From NCBI RefSeq assembly GCF_037201975.1, contig NZ_CP147520.1, positions 1,178,001 to 1,242,000 on the forward strand: a stretch of 64,000 nucleotides of DNA, in the 5' to 3' direction. Both the position numbers and the translations under genes were made by a program. The notes under the pieces are model-generated. The model searched no databases, was not told the origin of the DNA, and worked only from the letters and a program-made list of their open reading frames with translations. Origin of the DNA: Streptomyces sp. TG1A-60 (GTDB lineage: Bacteria > Actinomycetota > Actinomycetes > Streptomycetales > Streptomycetaceae). Position 1 is the first letter of the stretch. The number at the start of each line of letters is the position of its first letter. Below, one piece after another: positions 35,515-44,370 of this stretch.

Positions 35515-36870
35515 CAGGGCTCGATCAAGTTCCGTGGTTGCGGGGAAGGTTGGCGATCGAGGTCGGTAGGGGCGGGTAGCAGTGCAGGCACGGGGATCCG
35601 TGATCATTTTGGTGTCTTAAGCCGATGATCACGAGGATGTCCCGTGCCTGCTGTTGCATCTTCCCCTATCCCCGCCGTACTGACGAAGCTGGGTCCGCTG
35701 GATCCCGACCGGATCGCTGACCTGCGCCCTTACCTCGAATCGGTGCCCGATCCGCGTTCCTGCCGGGGCCGGTGGTACTCGCTGACGTCGATCTTGCTGG
35801 TGTGTGCCTGCGCGGCCATCGGCGGCGCGAAGAGCATCGCCGAGTTCGGCGAGCGGGCCACGCCTGCGCTGCTGGCATCCCTCGGTGTGCGCCGTCACCT
35901 GCTCGGCTGGCGGCGCAGCCCGAGGCCGGTCACCATCGGACGCGTCCTTGCCGCACTCGAGGCGATGCCCTGGACCAGGCAGTGGGCGTCTTCCTGGCCG
36001 ACACCCGCCGCACCACCACGGACGAGTCCGCCACCCGATCGCGGCAGGTCATCGCCGTGGACGGCAAGGCCCTCAAGGGCTCCTCCCACCTGGGTACGCC
36101 GCGCCGGCACCTGCTCTCGGCCGTCACACACGCACCCGTGGCCACGCTCAACCAGGTTGAGGTCAGTGCGAAGACGAACGAGGTGCGCCACTTCAAACCC
36201 TTGCTGTCGCCGCTGAACCTGGCTGGCGCCGTCGTCACCTTCGATGCCCTGCACTCGGTAAAGGCCAGCATCACCTGGCTCATCGAGACGAAGAAGGCGC
36301 ACTACATCGCCGTGATCAAGACCAGCCAGCCCACCGCGTACGCCCAGCTCGCCGCCCTACCCTGGGCCGACATCGCCGTCCAGCACAGCGCCTCACAGAC
36401 CAGGCACGGCCGCCGCGAGTCCCGCTCGATCAAGACCTGCGCCATCACCGACAACCTCGGCGGCATCGCCTTCCCCCACGCGGCGCTCGCCGTCCGCGTC
36501 CACCGCCGACGCAAGCCCGCCGACAAGCCCGAGAGCCGCGAGAACCTCTACGCCGTCACCAGCCTCGACGCCCACCAGGCCGGACCGGCCGCGCTGGCCG
36601 CCGCGATCCGCGGGCACTGGGGCATCGAGAACTCCTCGCACCACATCCGGGACGTGACCTTTGCCGAGGACGCCTCGACCGTGCACGCCGGCAGCGCACC
36701 CCGCGCCATGGCCGACGGCTTCCGTAACCTCGCCATCGGCATCCTCAAGCTCCTCGGAGCCGAAAACATCGCCAAGACCACCCGCGCCATCCGCCACGAC
36801 CCCGAACAAGCACTCGCCATTCTGGGCATCACCAACAACCCGGACTACCACGGAACTTGATCAAGCCCTG
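35515..36870 (+). mobile_element. Second ISAs1-family element, 1356 bp, no target duplication
   Basis: Inverted ends CAGGGCTCGATCAAGTTCCG (left) and CAGGGCTTGATCAAGTTCCG (right complement) bound the element. The 9 bp outside the two ends do not match, unlike the first copy, which points to a deletion or recombination after insertion. Its transposase gene has a frameshift. Confidence 0.85.
35644..36860 (+). pseudogene. ISAs1-family transposase, frameshifted
   Basis: The first part (35644 to about 35965) encodes the N-terminus through RVLAALEA; the rest continues in the next phase (DALDQAVGVFLADT to the stop at 36860) with VIAVDGKALKGS, VVTFDALHS and IRGHWGIENSSHH. The related intact copy suggests that one G was lost from GAGGGCGAT near 35963. 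It is a different IS species from the copy at 31.5 kb. Programmed shifting is not known for this family, so it is probably inactive. Confidence 0.85.
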
Positions 36871-36951
36871 CTCACGAAGGCGTCGGAATCTCACGCGACG
36901 TGTCGGAAGCGCGGCGTGTCGACGAGACCCGTTGAGTGCCGGACAAAGTCT

Positions 36952-36991
36952 GCCGGTGAGCAGATCCCCAGTCGGGGATCTACTCACCGGC
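36952..36991 (-). terminator. Strong terminator hairpin after the lacI-type gene
   Basis: GCCGGTGAGCAGATCCCC (36952-36969), loop AGTC, GGGGATCTACTCACCGGC (36974-36991): an 18-bp stem with one mismatch, 29 bp beyond the regulator's stop codon on the minus strand. Confidence 0.8.
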
Positions 36992-37019
36992 TCGGAACAT
37001 TGGCCAGGACCGTGAGGGC

Positions 37020-38006
37020 TCAGGAGGAATCGCCGCGAATGAGCTCGAGAGGTCGCTGTCGAGAACGAGGTGGAAGCAGAATGTCCAGCTTGAGGTATCC
37101 GACCAACTCCGCGACGGCCTGGTCGATATAGGCGTCCATGTTGACGTCGATGCTGGTGATGCGGGGCGACACCAGCTGCATGGCGGGGGTGTTGTCGACT
37201 CCAATGATCGCGACATCGTCGGGAATCGCGAGCGTGAGGCGTCGGGCGACGGAGGCGACAGCGAGCGCGACTGTGTCGTTGTACGCGGCGACTCCGACCG
37301 GCGAGTCGGGGAGCATGGGTGCGAGGGCGTGGAACGCGCCATCCGGGTCGACAGGGATATCGACTCGAATGGGCTCGCTGAGTCCGAGGGCGCGAGAGAT
37401 GTCCTGAAACATCACGAACCGTCGATCGCTGAAAGGGTCCGGGCGTTGGTCGAGGAGTCCGGCGTACACGATTGGTCGCCGACCGCGCCGCTGCAGTTCA
37501 GAGACCTGCATCTCGGCGATATCAAGATCGAGGTGCGCGGTTTGCGAGTCCTGATCAATCCGCGGCACGGTTGGCACACCCTGTTGGGCGAGTCTGTCTC
37601 GCGCCTCCTGGGGGAGCGCGCCCAGGTCGACGACAGCGAGTGGCCGTAGCCGCAGCAGGGACGACACCGTCGCGTCGGGATCCTCGTCCGTGAAGCGGAG
37701 GACCACGTTGCCAGAGAGAGAGCCGGCGTCTGCGGTGAGGCGGTCGAGGGCGTCTTGCTGGTTCTGACCGATCGTTGAGTTTGGCGCCAGCGCGACGATG
37801 GTGTCGCCACGGCCTGTGACCAGGTTGCGGCCGGCCGGGGAGGGGCGGTAGTCGAGCTGGCGAGCAGCAGCGATCACTTTCTCTCGTGTGCTTTCGCTGA
37901 AGCTGCTGGCCCGCCCGCCCAGGATGTGGCTGACGGTGGCGCGGGAGACTCCGGCGACGGCAGCCACATCCGCGGCTGTGGCGGGTCGACCGGCGATGCT
38001 CGTCAT
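37020..38006 (-). CDS. LacI-family repressor of the glycoside cluster
   Basis: A 328-residue regulator: N-terminal LacI helix-turn-helix (ATAADVAAVAGVSRATVSHILGG, quoted in parts as AAVAGVSRATVSHILG), hinge helix, and a periplasmic-binding-like sensor domain ending in LELIRGDSS. It is divergent from the MFS gene, and the gap holds two matched operator-like repeats. It probably represses the transporter/GH2/oxidoreductase/GH1 operon until a glycoside-derived inducer binds. Codon use is less GC-biased than in the flanking chromosome. Confidence 0.9.
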   Translation of the reverse strand: MTSIAGRPATAADVAAVAGVSRATVSHILGGRASSFSESTREKVIAAARQLDYRPSPAGRNLVTGRGDTIVALAPNSTIGQNQQDALDRLTADAGSLSGNVVLRFTDEDPDATVSSLLRLRPLAVVDLGALPQEARDRLAQQGVPTVPRIDQDSQTAHLDLDIAEMQVSELQRRGRRPIVYAGLLDQRPDPFSDRRFVMFQDISRALGLSEPIRVDIPVDPDGAFHALAPMLPDSPVGVAAYNDTVALAVASVARRLTLAIPDDVAIIGVDNTPAMQLVSPRITSIDVNMDAYIDQAVAELVGYLKLDILLPPRSRQRPLELIRGDSS

Positions 38007-38035
38007 GCCCCCATCATGACACGTTGCGCCAGAGT

Positions 38036-38070
38036 TATCACGTGTGCATGATGGCCTATCACGTGTGCAT
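38036..38070. promoter_or_regulatory. Tandem LacI-type operators, 21 bp apart
   Basis: TATCACGTGTGCAT occurs at 38036-38049 and 38057-38070, exactly two helical turns apart, each containing a CACGTG core. They lie in the lacI/MFS divergent gap. Binding by the adjacent LacI protein is inference. Confidence 0.65.
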
Positions 38071-38127
38071 ACCGTGTGTGACCCGATCTCACCCGCTTGA
38101 ACGACCAGACAACAATGGGGTTGAAGC

Positions 38128-39486
38128 ATGACTAACGATGCCAACAATCCGGCAAGCGCCGGTAAGCCCCCGGTGGGGCTCCCGGTAGCTGCCGCGATCG
38201 CTGCGGAGCAGCTGAGTGATACGGCTGCTGTGCCCACGGTGAAGCTCCGCAAGGGTTACCTGTCGGTTCTGATCCTGAGTTACTGCGCCCTGTACGTGGC
38301 GTGGATCGCGCCGACGGCGTTCTCGCTGGCGATCCGAATCGAACAGATCGCACCCGACATCAAGGACACGGCGATTGCGATCGCGGTCGGTGCGCCCTCG
38401 CTGATCGTGCTCGTCACCGGGCCCTTGGTCGGCGTCCTCAGTGACAAGACCCGGCTTCGTTTCGGGCGGCGCCGGACGTGGATGCTGGCGGGAATGCTCA
38501 TGGGCCTCCTCGGCTCGGTCCTCGTCGGGTTGTCGGAGAACATCGGCCTGCTGATCGCCGCGTGGACACTCGCCTTCATCGGCTATACGGCAGCGGGCGG
38601 CATGTTCGTCACGCACCTCGGTGACAAGCTGCCCGAGCAGCAGCGCGGCAAGGTCGCGGGTTTCACGGGAGCCGTGACGCAGATCGCCCCGGTGGTCGGT
38701 GTCGCCATCGCAGGGGCATTCAGCGCCATGCCGCTGGCCATGTTCGCAGCGCCCTCCGCGATCGCCTTCATCCTCGGCCTCGCGTTCATCGTCGTGATGA
38801 AGGACGATCCTGCACCGGCAGACAGCTCGAAGATCAACTTCCGTCAGCTCGTACAGGGGTTCTACTTCAACCCTCGCCGCCACCCGGACTTCGCGTGGGT
38901 GTGGATCAGCCGGTTCTTCATCTTCCTCGCCCTGTCGATCATGTCCCTCTACACCGTGTATCTGCTCGGTGATCGCCTCGCGCTCGAGCCGGGCGCGCTC
39001 GCGGGCCTCGTTGCTACGGGCGGACTGCTCGGCATCGGCGTCGCGATCACCGGATCGATCCTCAGCGGTGCGATCTCGGACCGCATCCGGCGTCGCAAGC
39101 CGTTCATCGTCATCGCAGGCATCCTCCTCGCGGGCGGACTGGTCGTCACGGCGACACTCACCTCCATCACGCAGTTCTACATCGGGTCGCTGGTCGCGGT
39201 ATTCGGTGTGGGCATCTTCGGAGCCATCGATCAGGCCATCGGACTGGACACCCTGCCCAGCGACCAGGGACAGAACGGACGCTTCCTCGGAATCTTCAAC
39301 CTCGCCAACCAGCTGGCACAGGGCGTGGGCCCGTTCCTCGCCGCGGCGATTCTGTCCCTTCTCGGCGGGGACTACACCGGCGTGTACATCGTTGCCGCAG
39401 CGTTCGCCGTGGTCGGTGGACTGCTGGTCCTCGGGGTTCGACCCGGACGGCCCACCACCGTCAGCATCCCTGTCCCGAAGATCTGA
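38128..39486 (+). CDS. MFS sugar/glycoside transporter
   Basis: A 452-residue major facilitator with about twelve membrane helices and an unusually long cytoplasmic N-terminus (about 45 residues). The loop 2-3 signature is GVLSDKTRLRFGRRRTWML, resembling the SLC45/GPH-like sucrose and glycoside carriers; a second copy (GAISDRIRRRKPF) marks the second half. First gene of the LacI-controlled operon; it would import the glycoside cut by the following GH2 and GH1 enzymes. Confidence 0.88.
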   Translation: MTNDANNPASAGKPPVGLPVAAAIAAEQLSDTAAVPTVKLRKGYLSVLILSYCALYVAWIAPTAFSLAIRIEQIAPDIKDTAIAIAVGAPSLIVLVTGPLVGVLSDKTRLRFGRRRTWMLAGMLMGLLGSVLVGLSENIGLLIAAWTLAFIGYTAAGGMFVTHLGDKLPEQQRGKVAGFTGAVTQIAPVVGVAIAGAFSAMPLAMFAAPSAIAFILGLAFIVVMKDDPAPADSSKINFRQLVQGFYFNPRRHPDFAWVWISRFFIFLALSIMSLYTVYLLGDRLALEPGALAGLVATGGLLGIGVAITGSILSGAISDRIRRRKPFIVIAGILLAGGLVVTATLTSITQFYIGSLVAVFGVGIFGAIDQAIGLDTLPSDQGQNGRFLGIFNLANQLAQGVGPFLAAAILSLLGGDYTGVYIVAAAFAVVGGLLVLGVRPGRPTTVSIPVPKI

Positions 39487-39531
39487 CCCGAAGACGACTC
39501 CGCGAGTTCGCCGCGGAATGGAGGAACACCT

Positions 39532-41970
39532 ATGCCCGCAACGCTGTTCAACGACGACTGGACGGTCAAGCCGAAGACGAGCATCTTCGCTCAGATCGGA
39601 CAATCCGCTGACTCGGGAAAGTTGGTCAGGCTGCCGCATGACGCACTGATCTCGGCCGAGCGCGACCCGGCAGGCTCGGGCAAAGGCGCGTACTTCCCGT
39701 CTGCGGCGAACTTCGAGTACACCAAGACATTCCTCGCGCCCGACGCGTGGCGAGATCGCAACGTCCGCGTCGAGTTCCAAGGCGCCTACCGTGACGCGGC
39801 GGTCTACCTCAACGACGAGTACGTGGGTCAACGCCCCTACGGGTACTCGATCTTCGAGGTCAATCTGGACGACCACCTGCGTTTCGGAGAGGAGAACACT
39901 CTGCGCGTTGAAGTACGCGCCCAAGACGACTCCCGCTGGTACACAGGCGTCGGCATCACGCGGGACGTGCTCCTACACGTGACGGACCCGTACCGAATCT
40001 CCTCTTACGGCGTGCAAGCGCGACTGGAGGACATCGATGAGGAAATAGCGACCGTGAAGGTCGATATCGCCCTCCTCAACGGTCGACGCCATCGCGCCAC
40101 CGCACGAGTGGATGTGACCATCCGCGACGCCGACGGCCACGCGGTCGCCAACGCGACGACACCCGCCACGGTCAGCGGCGGGCAGGCCGGCACGGTCTCG
40201 ACACAGCTGTACCTTCCGGCCCCGCGTCGGTGGTCGACCGATGACCCTTACCTCTATTCGGTTGACGTGCACGTCCGCGAGGGCGACACGACGCTCGACC
40301 GATCCGAGGTCCCCTTGGGGCTCAGGACGATCCAGCTGGATCCTCAGCGCGGTCTGCGCCTCAACGGCACCCCGATCAAGATTCGAGGCGCCTGCGTCCA
40401 TCACGACAATGGTGCTCTCGGCGGAGTCGCCCTCGCCGCCGCGGAAGAGCGCCGAGTGCGCATTCTCAAAGAAGCCGGCTTCAATGCGATCCGCAGCGCC
40501 CACAATCCGATCAGCATCCCGATGCTGGAAGCGTGCGACCGGCTCGGCGTCCTCGTCATGGACGAAACGTTCGACGTGTGGACCGAGAGCAAGTCCTCGT
40601 TCGACTACTCGCTCGATTTCCCGGAATGGTGGGAGCGAGACGTCGAATCTATGGTCCTCAAAGACCGCAACCACCCCAGCGTCATCTTCTACTCCATCGG
40701 CAACGAAATCCCCGAGATCGGGACGGCACCCGGTGCCGAGTGGAACCAGCGCCTCGCCGCGAAGGTGCGCCAGATCGACCCCACCCGCCCCGTCACCAAC
40801 GGAGTCAACGGGTTCGTCGCCGCGCTGAAAGACGTCATGCAGATGATGCAGCAGGCCACCGACGCCGGAGCCGCCGGTGGCGTCAACGACGCCATGGGAA
40901 GCGCCGGCGACATGATGAACCAGATCAGCGCCTCCGACATCGTCTCAGAGAAGCTCGAAGAACCCCTCGCGGCACTGGATGTGGCGGGCATCAACTACGG
41001 AGACAGCCGCTACGAGCTCGACCGCACCGCCGCTCCGAACCGCATCCTCGTCGGCACCGAGACTTTCCCGGGCCACATCGATGTCCTGTGGCGCCTCGTG
41101 CTGGACAACCCGAACGTGATCGGGGACTTCACCTGGGCTGGATGGGACTATCTCGGCGAAGTCGGAGTGGGACGCACCCGCTACCTCGACGACAACGACA
41201 TGGCCTTCGAAGCGCCGTACCCGTGGATCTCGGCATGGGTGGGCGACATCGACATGAGCGGACGCCGCCGCGCGATCTCCTACTACCGCGAAACCGTGTT
41301 CGGGCTTCGGGAACGGCCCTTCATCGGCGTCCACCGCCCACAGAATCACGGCCGCGCAGCCATGACCGGCGGATGGTCCTGGCCGGACATCCAGGAGAGC
41401 TGGACCTGGTCCGTGGACCCAGGATCCCCGATCCGCGTCGACGTCTACTCCACCGCATACGAGGTGGAGCTCCTGTGCAACGGGGAGTCTCTCGGACGCG
41501 CGCGCACGGGAATCGCGAAACCCTTCATCGCCGAGTTCGATGTGACCTACGAGCCCGGCGTTCTCGAGGCCGTCTGCTACTCGCACGGCGGAGAGGTGTC
41601 GCGCTCACAGATCCGCTCGGCCGCAGGCGAGGCCATCCTGCACCTCACCCCTTCAGCGATGACCATCGCCGATGGGCCCGGTGACGCGGTGTTCATCGAG
41701 ATCGAGATCCTCGATGCCAGCGGCATCCGGGTCACCGACGACGAGAAGGACATCCAGCTCACAGTCTCCGGCGCCGGTGAGCTGGTCGGCGTGATGAGCG
41801 GCCGACCCAACCCGGAGCATCCACTCACAGGGGATGTCTGCCAGACACTCGACGGGCGCGTGCTCGCCATCGTGCGCCCCCTCCACGCCGGGACCATCGA
41901 GATCGCAGCGACCGCCGGCACTCTCCAGGGAGGCGTAACGGTGCAGGTCGTCCAGGATTCCGATGACTGA
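39532..41970 (+). CDS. Glycoside hydrolase family 2 (beta-galactosidase/beta-glucuronidase type)
   Basis: An 812-residue intracellular enzyme: sugar-binding jelly-roll domain (about 50-155), immunoglobulin-like domain (160-265), TIM barrel (270-590) and extra C-terminal beta domains. Acid/base Glu392 is in SIGNEIPE and the nucleophile Glu510 in LVGTETFPG; RSAHNP and DETFDVW are typical. A Met/Ala-rich insertion of about 50 residues (431-480) lies between them. There is no signal peptide. Substrate within GH2 is not deducible. It overlaps the next gene by 8 bp. Confidence 0.9.
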   Translation: MPATLFNDDWTVKPKTSIFAQIGQSADSGKLVRLPHDALISAERDPAGSGKGAYFPSAANFEYTKTFLAPDAWRDRNVRVEFQGAYRDAAVYLNDEYVGQRPYGYSIFEVNLDDHLRFGEENTLRVEVRAQDDSRWYTGVGITRDVLLHVTDPYRISSYGVQARLEDIDEEIATVKVDIALLNGRRHRATARVDVTIRDADGHAVANATTPATVSGGQAGTVSTQLYLPAPRRWSTDDPYLYSVDVHVREGDTTLDRSEVPLGLRTIQLDPQRGLRLNGTPIKIRGACVHHDNGALGGVALAAAEERRVRILKEAGFNAIRSAHNPISIPMLEACDRLGVLVMDETFDVWTESKSSFDYSLDFPEWWERDVESMVLKDRNHPSVIFYSIGNEIPEIGTAPGAEWNQRLAAKVRQIDPTRPVTNGVNGFVAALKDVMQMMQQATDAGAAGGVNDAMGSAGDMMNQISASDIVSEKLEEPLAALDVAGINYGDSRYELDRTAAPNRILVGTETFPGHIDVLWRLVLDNPNVIGDFTWAGWDYLGEVGVGRTRYLDDNDMAFEAPYPWISAWVGDIDMSGRRRAISYYRETVFGLRERPFIGVHRPQNHGRAAMTGGWSWPDIQESWTWSVDPGSPIRVDVYSTAYEVELLCNGESLGRARTGIAKPFIAEFDVTYEPGVLEAVCYSHGGEVSRSQIRSAAGEAILHLTPSAMTIADGPGDAVFIEIEILDASGIRVTDDEKDIQLTVSGAGELVGVMSGRPNPEHPLTGDVCQTLDGRVLAIVRPLHAGTIEIAATAGTLQGGVTVQVVQDSDD

Positions 41971-42979
41971 CCGCGTGGTCGAGGAGATCGCGGTCGCTGA
42001 CCGGGAGTCAGCGTTGCGCTGGGCCATCATCGGCACCGGCGCGATCTCCCACCACATCGCCCAAGACGTGACGGGCCTCATAGGTGCGGAACTGGTCGCC
42101 GTGGCATCGCGTGACACCCGTCGAGCGGGAGAGTTCGCGCGGCTTCACGGCGCCGCCCATGCGGGATCCCTCAGTGAGGTGCTGGGGCTCGGCGAGGTCG
42201 ATGTCGTGTACATCGCGACGCCGCACGCCACCCATCACGAGATCGCACGGCGGGCCCTGATGGCAGGCAAGCACGTTCTCATCGAGAAGCCGGCGACCAT
42301 GGACGTGGCCGAGGCTGAGGATCTCCGCCAACTCGCTCAGGCCACCCACGCGTTCCTCATGGAAGCGATGTGGATGAAATTCAACCCGGCCTACCGCGCT
42401 CTGATCGACTTTGTTCAGTCCGGCGGGATCGGGGCCGTGCGCAGTGTGCGGGCGAGTTTCGGACTCCCGTTCCCGCGTGACGACTCGAGCCGCTGGAACG
42501 CGGACCTCGGAGGCAGCGCGTTGTTCGACCAGGGCATCTATCCGCTCACCCTCGCCTGCGACATGCTCGGCGCCCCCACGGAGATTACGGCGCGGGGCGT
42601 GCGCGAGGCAGGGGTGGATATCGCGCAGCACATGACGCTGGAGTTCGGCGACGGTCGCTACGCGCAACTCGCCAGCTCCATGAGTGAGTTCGTCGAGCCG
42701 ACCGCCGCTGTGAACGGCACCGACGGGTGGGTCGAGATCCCCTTCCCGTTCTGGGTGGCCACGGAGTTCACCACCCACCTGGCGGACCCGAAAACGTTCC
42801 TCACGTCTCAGACCTCGCGATTCAAGAAGCAGGGCAACGGATACACCCCCATGCTGCGAGCAGTGCAGCAGGCGATCCTCGACGGGGCGCGAGAGCACTC
42901 TCTCCACACCTGGAGCGACACCACGGCGGTGCTCGCTCTCCTACAGAGCACCGCGACGCAGATCACTCAGAACCGATGA
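41963..42979 (+). CDS. Gfo/Idh/MocA-family NAD(P)-dependent oxidoreductase
   Basis: A 338-residue protein: N-terminal Rossmann domain with IIGTGAISHHIAQD, the EKPATMD loop that bears the catalytic lysine, and a C-terminal alpha/beta substrate domain with MWMKFNPAY and GSALFDQGIYPL. It resembles trans-dihydrodiol / deoxyfructose-type dehydrogenases. In this operon it may oxidise or epimerise the sugar released by the hydrolases, for example a 3-keto-sugar step; the substrate is inference. It overlaps both neighbours. Confidence 0.88.
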   Translation: MTDRVVEEIAVADRESALRWAIIGTGAISHHIAQDVTGLIGAELVAVASRDTRRAGEFARLHGAAHAGSLSEVLGLGEVDVVYIATPHATHHEIARRALMAGKHVLIEKPATMDVAEAEDLRQLAQATHAFLMEAMWMKFNPAYRALIDFVQSGGIGAVRSVRASFGLPFPRDDSSRWNADLGGSALFDQGIYPLTLACDMLGAPTEITARGVREAGVDIAQHMTLEFGDGRYAQLASSMSEFVEPTAAVNGTDGWVEIPFPFWVATEFTTHLADPKTFLTSQTSRFKKQGNGYTPMLRAVQQAILDGAREHSLHTWSDTTAVLALLQSTATQITQNR

Positions 42980-44220
42980 CGCTACGGATGAAAGGCTTCT
43001 CCCTCATGACCCGATCGCACAACGACTTCCTCTGGGGTGCATCCTCCTCGCCCCACCAGATCGAAGGGAACAACGTCAACTCTGACTGGTGGGTCTACGA
43101 GCAGCAGATGCCGAACTTCTCGCTGAGCGGTGACGCGGTCGACAGCTACCACCGGTACGCGGAGGACATGCGCCTGCTGGCCGAGGCCGGATTGACGTCC
43201 TACCGGTTCGGCATCGAATGGGCGCGCGTCGAACCTCTGCCCGGTGAATTCTCAATCGCTGTACTGCAGCACTACCGCCGGATGATCGACACCGCACACG
43301 ACCTCGGCCTCACTCCCGTCGTCACTCTTCACCACTTCTCCAGCCCCCGGTGGTTCATTGAGGAGGGCGGATGGTTCGGGGAGACGGCGATCGACCGCTT
43401 GTCCGCCTACGTCACCCGGGTCTGCGAGATCCTGCACGACGTCCAGTGGGTCGCGACGATCAATGAGCCGAACATGTACGCGTTCATGATGCTCATGGCA
43501 AGCGGCATCACCGGCTCCGTCGTGCCCGAGTTCGAGACCCCCACGATCCAACCGGAGAACGGCTTCGTGCTTCCGCGGCCGTTGCCCGAAGCGGTCGAGG
43601 TGCTCATCAAGGCGCACCATGCCGCACGGGAGATCGTCCGACAGAACACCTCCGCGAAGGTGGGCTGGACCGTCGCGAACCTGGCGATGTATGCCGACGC
43701 ACCAGAGAACGAAGCGCGGTTCCTGGAGGAGCGGTACGCCCGCGAGGACGTCTTCATGGAAGCAGCCCGCGGTGACGACTTCATCGGCGTCCAGGCGTAC
43801 ACCACCCAGGCGGTCGGCGCGGACGGGCTCATCCCACATCCGCCGCACGAGGACAACACCCTCGTCGGCTCCCCGTACCGTCCCGACTCGCTCGGCATCG
43901 CCATCCGCCACGCATGGGAGGTGACCGGCGGCGTCCCCATCCTGGTGACCGAGAACGGCATCGCCACTGCCGACGACAGCCGCCGCGTCGCCTACATCGA
44001 AGAAGCGCTGAAGCACCTGTTCGCCGCAGCCGACGACGGTATCGACATCCGCGGCTATCTGCACTGGAGCGCCCTGGACAACTTCGAGTGGGGGCACTGG
44101 GAGCCGACCTTCGGTCTCATCGCCGTCGATCGAACCACCTTCGAACGCACCCCCAAGCCCAGCCTCACCCGCCTGGGTGAGATCGCTCGTACGCGCACCA
44201 CCACGCCCAGCGAGGGATAG
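42976..44220 (+). CDS. Glycoside hydrolase family 1 (beta-glucosidase type)
   Basis: A 414-residue TIM-barrel hydrolase. Acid/base Glu164 is in TINEPNMY and the nucleophile Glu326 in LVTENGIA; the N-terminus LWGASSSPHQIEG and the C-terminal ALDNFEWGHWEPTFGLI are diagnostic. It is a little shorter than the usual 440-470 residues. The first ATG overlaps the upstream stop (ATGA), implying coupled translation; an ATG at 43006 with AAAGG upstream is an alternative. It completes the glycoside operon. Confidence 0.92.
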   Translation: MTLRMKGFSLMTRSHNDFLWGASSSPHQIEGNNVNSDWWVYEQQMPNFSLSGDAVDSYHRYAEDMRLLAEAGLTSYRFGIEWARVEPLPGEFSIAVLQHYRRMIDTAHDLGLTPVVTLHHFSSPRWFIEEGGWFGETAIDRLSAYVTRVCEILHDVQWVATINEPNMYAFMMLMASGITGSVVPEFETPTIQPENGFVLPRPLPEAVEVLIKAHHAAREIVRQNTSAKVGWTVANLAMYADAPENEARFLEERYAREDVFMEAARGDDFIGVQAYTTQAVGADGLIPHPPHEDNTLVGSPYRPDSLGIAIRHAWEVTGGVPILVTENGIATADDSRRVAYIEEALKHLFAAADDGIDIRGYLHWSALDNFEWGHWEPTFGLIAVDRTTFERTPKPSLTRLGEIARTRTTTPSEG

Positions 44221-44230
44221 CGGGAGAAGA

Positions 44231-44276
44231 CGCCCGCTCCGCTCCTCGGCACCTGACCTGGACGGTGGAGCGGGCG
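44231..44276 (+). terminator. Inverted repeat after the GH1 gene
   Basis: CGCCCGCTCC (44231-44240) and GGAGCGGGCG (44267-44276) are perfect 10-bp arms with a 26-nt loop just after the GH1 stop. It probably ends the operon before the separately initiated esterase gene. Confidence 0.6.
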
Positions 44277-44370
44277 CCCTCGCCCGGAACCGGTCGTACC
44301 CAAGTACTACGAGACGGCGCCACACCTGATCGACTCACGTCCCCACTCGCCTACAAGAAAGAGACCGAAC

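Noticed and set aside
35644..36860. Programmed frameshifting in the second ISAs1 transposase
   Set aside because: No slippery sequence is present, and the loss of one G explains the shift; the family normally uses a single frame.
38089..39924. A 611-codon antisense frame under the MFS and GH2 genes
   Set aside because: Charged low-complexity composition typical of high-GC antisense frames; the sense strand has clear transporter and GH2 motifs.
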